Of a DNA stretch of 64,000 nucleotides, positions 61,038 through 64,000 are shown piece after piece. The position numbers and the translations under genes were made by a program. Below the pieces are notes generated by a model that was given only the letters and a program-made list of their open reading frames with translations, had not been told where the DNA came from and searched no databases. The DNA lies in the NCBI GenBank assembly GCA_039938515.1, contig JBDUUL010000020.1, positions 1 through 64,000 of the forward strand, written 5' to 3'. How positions within the stretch are numbered: the first letter of the stretch is position 1; the number at the start of each line of letters is the position of its first letter. This stretch comes from Nitrososphaera sp. (GTDB lineage Archaea > Thermoproteota > Nitrososphaeria > Nitrososphaerales > Nitrososphaeraceae).

Positions 61038-62097
61038 TGTCCTGGACCTTCTCATTCGCCTGGCCGGCGCCCCTTTCCAGCTGCATCTTTGAGAGGTAGG
61101 AGCTTACTGCACTTGAAATCTCGTTTATCGCCTCCGAGTCGCCGTTTGGTGCGTCCTTCGGGATGATCCTGAGGAATCCTCCTGCCGCTCCCGCATGTCC
61201 GCCGCCCTCTTTGAATTCACGGGCCAGCTTGCTGCAGTCAATGGCTGATGCCTTTTCAGAATTTGGTACGTCCTTCCTGCGGAGGCTGACCTTGCCGTCA
61301 TCGGTATAGGCGGCTGCAATGTCGATTTCCGTCTGGTCCATGACCCGGCCAAGAAGGATTGACCTGCTGACAAACGAGTCGGCCTTGACTATGGCCACGC
61401 CGAACATCAGATTTCCGATAGCAAACTGTCTTATGGCAAGCGACTTTACGGATCGCTCGATGGACTCGTCGATAAGGCGAGCCGATTCAATAATGTCTTC
61501 CTGCATCGCGTAATTCCAAAAGATGCCCTTCGTAATGTTCTCAAGTATCACGCTATGCAGCCTGCCGCGGAGCTCAGGCAGACCGACGTAATACGATATG
61601 AGAGGCGTCAGCGGAGGGATGGGGAACTTTGTAGTGTCTGGAAAGTCTGTTCTGCGGGCAATGGCGGCAAGCTGCAGCGAAAGCGAGTCAGTGCTCTTGA
61701 ACCGATCCACACACAGCTCGGCGGTACATTTCTTGTCGCCGTTGTTGCAGAGAACAACCTCGCACCACTTCCTGATTTCGGCGTGCTCCTGCTCGGGCCA
61801 GATGTGATGGTCTATCCAGATGCACCGCCAATTGTTCTGAGACGCCATCTGCAGGGCGTCGATTACTGCGCCGGCAGATTCCGGGTTGGGCCCCATGTCT
61901 GCGATGATAATCGTCCCGGGCGCGCCGCCTGCGCGGATAAACGAGTATATCTTGTCCCGCACTGAAAGCATATTTTCAATGCCGTAGTTGGTCAGGACTA
62001 TTTCCGGCGATCCAAATGCGAGCTTTAGAATCGCGGCCGAGAAGATGCCATCAACGTCCTGCTCGTGAGAAAATACCAGGGTATTGCTTTCGTTCAC
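61024..62097 (-). CDS. DHH-family phosphoesterase
   Basis: A 357-residue DHH/DHHA1 protein. The first motif is VFSHEQDVDGIFSAAIL (Asp-x-Asp), the next is IADMGPNPES and the DHH motif is WIDHHIWPEQEH near residue 94. The C-terminal DHHA1-like region contains REFKEGGGHAGAAGGF, typical of nanoRNases and archaeal RecJ-like proteins. It probably cleaves short oligonucleotides or cyclic dinucleotides; the exact substrate is unknown. Confidence 0.88.
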   Translation of the reverse strand: MNESNTLVFSHEQDVDGIFSAAILKLAFGSPEIVLTNYGIENMLSVRDKIYSFIRAGGAPGTIIIADMGPNPESAGAVIDALQMASQNNWRCIWIDHHIWPEQEHAEIRKWCEVVLCNNGDKKCTAELCVDRFKSTDSLSLQLAAIARRTDFPDTTKFPIPPLTPLISYYVGLPELRGRLHSVILENITKGIFWNYAMQEDIIESARLIDESIERSVKSLAIRQFAIGNLMFGVAIVKADSFVSRSILLGRVMDQTEIDIAAAYTDDGKVSLRRKDVPNSEKASAIDCSKLAREFKEGGGHAGAAGGFLRIIPKDAPNGDSEAINEISSAVSSYLSKMQLERGAGQANEKVQDITGS

Positions 62098-62179
62098 TAT
62101 TTTTCAGACACAGTGCGTGTGAGGGATTGTTATTATAAGTTATAGCACCACGGGTGCTCAGAATAATCGAGCTAAACAA

Positions 62180-62187
62180 CTTATACG
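62180..62187 (+). promoter_or_regulatory. TATA box of a 43-residue gene
   Basis: CTTATACG centred 24 bases before GTG 62207. Confidence 0.5.
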
Positions 62188-62206
62188 TCTCGGCAGGCAA
62201 TTACAG

Positions 62207-62338
62207 GTGCGCTTGGGCGCAACCACAACCTTTGCATACTATGCGCTGGAGTTCCTCTACTTTAGGCTCTTGAGCGACCCGGCCTTGAGAGACAAGAAGA
62301 ATCGGTTCCTGGTAAGGCTAGGCAAGCGCACCAGTTGA
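62207..62338 (+). CDS. 43-residue small basic protein
   Basis: GTG at 62207, 24 bases from a TATA box, opens 43 codons with an aromatic helix (TTTFAYYALEFLYFRLLSD) followed by a basic end (RDKKNRFLVRLGKRTS). The composition and promoter placement suggest a real leaderless gene; the family is unknown. It may associate with a membrane or with RNA. Confidence 0.5.
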   Translation: MRLGATTTFAYYALEFLYFRLLSDPALRDKKNRFLVRLGKRTS

Positions 62339-62443
62339 TGTGCAACCACTTCCAACCATAACAAGCAAGTGCTACCATTTCCTGTTTCCAGCCCTCTTGG
62401 CGAAGTAACAAAATAAATGAGAGCAATACGCGCTGTCTGGGAT

Positions 62444-62794
62444 ATGTCTGAACCTCTTGCTGAAAGCAGTTTTGTGACTTTTGAGGAATTCTCGAAGGTC
62501 AAATTCGTGATGGGCAAGATTATCTCGGCGGAAAGCATACCGGGCATGAAGAAGGTGCTAAAAGCGACAGTAGACATTGGCACGGAGAAGCGGCAGATTG
62601 CAGTGGGCGTGGCGCAGTATTACAAGCCGGAAGAGGTGGTCGGAAGGACCGTGGTGGTATGTGCAAACCTTGAGCCCAAGAAAATAGGTGGAATTATCTC
62701 GTCCGGCATGTTACTGTCGGCCGACGGGCCGGAGGGCAGACCCATTTTTCTCACTGCTTCCGAGGATGTCGTCCCCGGCGCGCAGATTAGATAG
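62444..62794 (+). CDS. EMAP/Trbp111-like tRNA-binding protein
   Basis: A 116-residue OB-fold protein like the C-terminal domain of methionyl-tRNA synthetase (MetG) and free Trbp111. Signatures are VKFVMGKIISAESIPGMKKVLKATVDIG, RQIAVGVAQYYKPEEVVGRTVVVCANLEPKKIGGIISSGMLL. The frame is open to 62417; ATG 62444 lies about 30 bases after AAATAAATG and is preferred. Such a protein delivers or holds tRNA; in archaea it can be a separate partner of MetRS. Confidence 0.9.
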   Translation: MSEPLAESSFVTFEEFSKVKFVMGKIISAESIPGMKKVLKATVDIGTEKRQIAVGVAQYYKPEEVVGRTVVVCANLEPKKIGGIISSGMLLSADGPEGRPIFLTASEDVVPGAQIR

Positions 62795-62833
62795 GCCTCC
62801 AGCAGAGAACGAAAGTGACGGGCAGGCTGGAGA

Positions 62834-63559
62834 TTAGCCGCTGCCGGGCCCGTGCTTCGGCGGCTCCTTCTTTTTGAGCACTTCGTCGAGCACCGACTCG
62901 TACTGTGCATCGAGCGGCTTGGTATCCACGGGGATTTTTTCAATCCGAGAAAACGCCCCGATGATGCTTTTGGCGGCGAGCGGCTGCGGGACACTTGTCT
63001 CAGAGATTTCGCCAAAAAGACCAATTCCGTCAATGCCCCTGTCTGCCGCAAGGCCAAGAATAAGGCCATTGAACCATGTAATGGTCGATATCTCGTTTCC
63101 GATAGGCTCTATCCCGGACTCGCTCAGGACGACCGCGAGCTCTTTTCTGTTTACGGCGCCGCATACCCTGGGCGCGCCGGTGAGGTTTTCCCGCAGGTAT
63201 CCGCCAGCAGAATAGACCCTTGTCACGTTTCCCATCGACTGCACTGTGTCAAGCAGTGCGTTGCAAAGCCTGTAAAGTTCTGTAGCATCCTGAGGCTGAG
63301 ACGCGCCTGAAAAAATCAGCAGACTGGCCCGCTCATGATAATGAAGCGTGTACGAGTCCGTGACTGACTTTACAACCCCATCGGAATATGATACCCAGGG
63401 CTTGTCGCCGGAAAGGAACTCTGCCACCGGCTTTGCCCGGAGGTGCAGCGCCAAATATGAGGAGACGATGCCGCCTACGCGGCCCATATCCGGAAGGGAG
63501 GCGACGAGCCTGCAGTCGCCGGCTGCGATTTTTTGAAGTGTTTCAATCCTTATTGTCAT
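62834..63559 (-). CDS. PAC2-family proteasome-assembly-chaperone-like protein
   Basis: A 241-residue PAC2 (COG2047) protein, used from ATG 63559 (a start at 63568 is possible). It has LVASLPDMGRVGGIVSSYLALHL, LLIFSGASQPQDATELYRLCNALLD, VYSAGGYLRENLTGAPRVCGAV, then GNEISTITWFNGLILGLAADRGIDGIGLFGE. These relate to archaeal PbaA/PbaB-like proteasome chaperones; function is inferred. Its start overlaps the end of the dehydrogenase gene by about 17 bases, so they are likely co-transcribed. Confidence 0.88.
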   Translation of the reverse strand: MTIRIETLQKIAAGDCRLVASLPDMGRVGGIVSSYLALHLRAKPVAEFLSGDKPWVSYSDGVVKSVTDSYTLHYHERASLLIFSGASQPQDATELYRLCNALLDTVQSMGNVTRVYSAGGYLRENLTGAPRVCGAVNRKELAVVLSESGIEPIGNEISTITWFNGLILGLAADRGIDGIGLFGEISETSVPQPLAAKSIIGAFSRIEKIPVDTKPLDAQYESVLDEVLKKKEPPKHGPGSG

Positions 63560-64000
63560 TTTTACCAAGCCCGTTTATCTGCGACAAGAACGCGCAGACC
63601 GAGGTGTAGTCAAGGTCGGAGTACCCGCTATTATTTGCAGCCCGGAACATCTGCTCGGCAAGCGCTGCGTTTGGAATGCTGACCCCCGCGTCCCGCGCTG
63701 CGCCGACTGCAAGCGAAATGTCTTTCAACATATTCTTCAGATGAAAGGAAGGCGAGAAATCCCACGCTACCATCTTGGGACCCTTGCCCTCGGACAGCCC
63801 GGTTTTGAAGTATGTGGAATTTAGCACGTTTATGAAATGTGCCGGATCAAGGCCGCTTGCTTTGACAAGGTTGATTCCTTCAGAAACCGCAACTGCAATT
63901 AGCGCGATGTTGAGGTTCAAGGCGAGCTTTAGCACGTTTGCATCACCGTTCTTGGCACCAATGTAAAAGTGCCTGCTTCCAATCGCTGCAATAACAGGTT
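63543..64000 (-). CDS. 3-hydroxyisobutyrate dehydrogenase-like oxidoreductase (C-terminal part, truncated by window)
   Basis: The frame is open from the window end through 63543 (about 152 residues), so this is the 3' part of a longer gene of the 6-phosphogluconate-dehydrogenase-like beta-hydroxyacid dehydrogenase family. It shows GAKNGDANVLKLALNLNIALIAVAVSEGINLVKASGLDP (the catalytic Lys in 'G-D/A-x-x-x-K-x-x-x-N') and FHLKNMLKDISLAVGAARDAGVSIP. The NAD-binding domain lies beyond the window. A GTG at 63935 is only an internal codon. Confidence 0.85.
   Translation of the reverse strand, partial: PVIAAIGSRHFYIGAKNGDANVLKLALNLNIALIAVAVSEGINLVKASGLDPAHFINVLNSTYFKTGLSEGKGPKMVAWDFSPSFHLKNMLKDISLAVGAARDAGVSIPNAALAEQMFRAANNSGYSDLDYTSVCAFLSQINGLGKNDNKD

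Noticed and set aside
1-64000. CRISPR arrays and rRNA genes
   Set aside because: No regularly spaced direct repeats and no rRNA signature sequences were noticed anywhere in the window.

Overview
The window comes from an ammonia-oxidising archaeon of the Nitrososphaera type (Thaumarchaeota/Nitrososphaerota, soil group I.1b); this is inferred from gene content, not from a search. The evidence is an archaeal core set (TFB, RpoN, archaeal-type Hjc, translin-like protein, the archaeal pantoate kinase/phosphopantothenate synthetase route to CoA, mevalonate kinase, geranylgeranyl reductase, prenyl synthase). Further support is an 11-subunit complex I without NuoEFG, a sensor domain I know from Nitrososphaera histidine kinases, plastocyanin-like copper proteins, and TATA boxes about 25 bases before start codons (leaderless transcripts, many GTG/TTG starts).

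Layout. 1-9.4 kb is an accessory, surface-oriented stretch: the end of an unrecognised gene, a cupredoxin, a sensor-domain/zinc-finger protein, a Ser/Thr/Asn-rich secreted protein, a repeat-rich secreted protein, a membrane zinc-ribbon protein, a TolB-like propeller protein and small membrane proteins. It ends at an integrase N-terminal relic beside a CAT-anticodon tRNA, so part of it may be an old island. 9.5-11.5 kb holds a heme-oxygenase-fold protein, a tRNA-Glu that appears to carry a 20-base D-loop intron, and a prenyl diphosphate synthase. 11.5-22.1 kb (minus strand) is the complex I operon nuoA-B-C-D-H-I-J-K-M-L-N with its own TATA box. 22.2-26.2 kb (minus) is a GGR/TldE/TldD operon.

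26.2-30.5 kb carries redox and stress genes (cupin, DipZ-like thioredoxin protein, Bcp peroxiredoxin, winged-helix regulator, ferritin-like protein) and an M24 peptidase. 30.5-34.4 kb (minus) is the archaeal CoA cluster: pantoate kinase, phosphopantothenate synthetase, PanB, CoaBC. After a PhoU-type regulator, 35.5-40.0 kb (minus) is the conserved rpoN-eno-rpsB-MEMO-mvk cluster.

40.1-50.1 kb is a probable integrated genetic element between the rpoN promoter and tRNA-Leu(GAG). It has a complete tyrosine recombinase, a probable replication/packaging-like two-gene cassette, many tiny zinc and membrane proteins, gene fragments, and an OLD-family ATPase-TOPRIM nuclease that makes it a candidate defence-carrying element. 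From 50.2 kb to the end the core genome resumes: class V aminotransferase, FKBP isomerase, IscA-like protein, glutamate dehydrogenase, TatA, translin-like protein, Hjc, subtilase, TFB, a CDF transporter with three tandem C-terminal domains, NAD(P)HX dehydratase, a DHH phosphoesterase, an EMAP/Trbp111-like tRNA-binding protein, a PAC2 protein and the 3' part of a 3-hydroxyisobutyrate-dehydrogenase-like gene cut by the window end.
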